A DNA stretch of 64,000 bases from Pelistega sp. (lineage in GTDB: Bacteria > Pseudomonadota > Gammaproteobacteria > Burkholderiales > Burkholderiaceae_B), in contig JAUNUI010000007.1 in the NCBI GenBank assembly GCA_030538255.1, positions 52,076-116,075 of the forward strand. The letters are read 5' to 3'. Made by a program: the position numbers and the translations under genes. This document shows, one piece after another, positions 62,822-64,000 of the stretch; the first letter of the stretch is position 1, and each line of letters begins with the position of its first letter. The notes under the pieces are model-generated. The model was not told the origin of the DNA. It saw nothing but the letters and a program-made list of their open reading frames with translations, and did no database searches.

Positions 62822-63460
62822 TTAATACGCAGGACAGGAACTAGAGGGCTTATCACCACAATTGCTGAAGGACGCTTGAATAGAACTCTCTTCACCTCGA
62901 CGCTTAGTCCCTAAACCTGTCAAATTTGCACTAGGCTCCGCATGAGCATTAGGCTGAATATACCCCGATAAAGTCTTAGTCCATTTAACTAAGCCATCCT
63001 CATTGAGTGATAAGCGCTTACCCGTATATTTGCCGTCATTAATCACATACGTCCAGGCATTCACTAAACCCTCTTCAGTTTTGAAGGTCAGCATAATACG
63101 GTCGTACATATTGCAATCACCGTCTGGGTTAAAGTGCTCTAAAAAATCGAGGGGTGGTATTTCAATATCAGGCTGACTAAAATACATCAACTCACCTTCG
63201 ACCAGATCCCAATCACCGCTTGGCTGTTCAAAATGAAGATGCTTACCACGATTGACGGCATCTAATTTATAGTCACTCGTGCCACGAGCTTGGATTGATG
63301 ACTCTGGTATCTCTAACGCTGGGTAGCCAGCATCGAGCTCATAGACTCGCCCCCAAGTATACGCTTTCTGTATCTTGGTTGCCGTCTTGCAGTGACGTTC
63401 ATGGTTGCTGAACCCCTGCTTTAAGGTACCATAAACGAAGAGCGGGAAGGCGAGTGGCAT
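62822..63460 (-). CDS. gamma-glutamylcyclotransferase-like protein
   Basis: A 212-residue protein. The start MPLAFPLFVYGTLKQGF has the YGTLKxG substrate loop of the GGCT/AIG2 fold, and the middle holds VYELDAGYPALE. The catalytic Glu is likely in DLVEGELMYF. Members release 5-oxoproline from gamma-glutamyl compounds. I use the ATG at 63460; two earlier in-frame starts at 63478 and 63532 add residues without family similarity, and the GAGG before 63460 is 12 bases away, so the start is not certain. The C-terminal 40 residues have low-complexity character and three Cys. Confidence 0.8.
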   Translation of the reverse strand: MPLAFPLFVYGTLKQGFSNHERHCKTATKIQKAYTWGRVYELDAGYPALEIPESSIQARGTSDYKLDAVNRGKHLHFEQPSGDWDLVEGELMYFSQPDIEIPPLDFLEHFNPDGDCNMYDRIMLTFKTEEGLVNAWTYVINDGKYTGKRLSLNEDGLVKWTKTLSGYIQPNAHAEPSANLTGLGTKRRGEESSIQASFSNCGDKPSSSCPAY

Positions 63461-64000
63461 GATGTTATTTTTCCTCATTAAATTTTTGTGCGATGCAATA
63501 TCGCATAAATCAATTGTGCCGTGATATGACATATTTTCGTATAGGTACTTACACTGAATTATGTATATGACTTCTAATTTTTCTAAAAAAGGCTAGGTCT
63601 ATTTCACCAATAAAATTACATCAACTAATTTATATTGCTTTTTTACCTTATACCCAGCCTAATTATTGACTATTTTGCTTAGGTATCACGCGCCTTTACG
63701 AGCATTTCCCTATCAAACTGCTTGATAAATTAATAGTTTAAAAATTTTTATTATTATCGATAGTAGGCTGTTTTTACTTCGCTATGTTCATATGTATCTA
63801 AAACTTAACGATGCTTGTAGACTGAGCATAAAAGCAACAGTCTATTTTGTGTAGCAACAAAACCCAAGTGCATAATTTAAGAAAAGTTCAGTTCCTGCGC
63901 ACTTTGTATCATATTGACGTCCTCCCGTCTTATAAGACGGGGTTTTAGTAAGCGTCCGTAGAAGACATCTTGATTAAGGGCCGCCTATTGCGGCCCTTAA
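63461..64000. other. 540-bp AT-rich end region without genes
   Basis: No credible gene was seen; the sequence is AT-rich up to about 63900, then carries the stem-loops of the next entry. The region runs off the window. Confidence 0.5.
63914..64000 (+). mobile_element. possible end of an IS200/IS605-type element
   Basis: TTGACGTCCTCCCGTCTTAT with the perfect palindrome CCCGTCTTATAAGACGGG (63924-63941) and GTTTTAG is like the hairpin ends seen in IS200/IS605-family elements. It is followed by an 11-bp perfect stem (TTAAGGGCCGC 63974-63984, GCGGCCCTTAA 63990-64000) at the window edge. The same TTGACGTCC opens a similar layout at 58759. No transposase or TnpB frame is in view, so it may be a remnant or an edge, or just a gene terminator for sequence beyond the window. 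Confidence 0.35.

Overview
The window reads as chromosomal DNA of a moderately low-GC betaproteobacterium, most likely of the family Alcaligenaceae (an Oligella-like organism is my guess). The basis is gene content and protein style: a liu-type leucine/isovalerate operon with aceK inside it, smg near topB, bacterial SET protein, pntAB and glcB. Genus is inference only. No rRNA, tRNA or CRISPR array was seen.

Layout. 1-9256: a partial MBL-fold hydrolase divergent from a MerR regulator (LiuR), then isovaleryl-CoA dehydrogenase, aceK, acetyl-CoA acetyltransferase and the two methylcrotonyl-CoA carboxylase subunits. Two palindromic LiuR-type operators flank liuR. 9257-11569: a small unknown gene, a decayed HigA antitoxin and argD. 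11570-19743: smg, gluQ, a giant DUF2157/GDYXXLXY membrane protein and topB with a Lys/Ala tail. 19981-27065: hemN-type oxidase, methyltransferase, panB, SET protein, nucleoside deoxyribosyltransferase and a DUF945 protein. 27078-32090: a branched-chain amino-acid-type ABC transporter with a fused LivH-LivM permease. 32334-39358: fpr, a membrane ankyrin protein coupled to a UvrD-like helicase, malate synthase G and nicotinamidase.

39498-47802 is the most unusual region. A phosphodiester glycosidase gene is followed by an AT-richer block with two near-consensus Fur boxes and four co-oriented iron genes: a DUF2470-siderophore-interacting reductase, a MATE exporter, a TonB receptor and an RhtX/FptX-like MFS permease. 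An unknown two-gene module follows. At the far end of the block lies a stranded, diverged copy of the last 24 codons of the glycosidase gene, still overlapping the neighbouring pseudouridine synthase gene. This marks the block as an insertion between two formerly convergent genes. A fragment of the unknown module (65 bp, one mismatch) abuts that remnant.

47799-64000: pseudouridine synthase, pntAB, a peptide ABC transporter (ATPase, two permeases, ATPase, binding protein) ending in a clear terminator, a metal-binding HMA protein, a phosphoesterase, a GST, a methyltransferase, NAD(P)HX dehydratase and a gamma-glutamylcyclotransferase-like protein. The last 90 bases hold stem-loops like those at ends of IS200/IS605-type elements.

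How genes fit together: the ABC importer, the liu operon, AceK and malate synthase G would together support growth on amino-acid carbon (leucine to acetyl-CoA and acetoacetate, with control of the glyoxylate bypass). A cross-cutting oddity is the number of low-complexity Gln/Ser/Thr/Ala/Lys-rich segments added to otherwise ordinary proteins, several encoded by short tandem DNA repeats.
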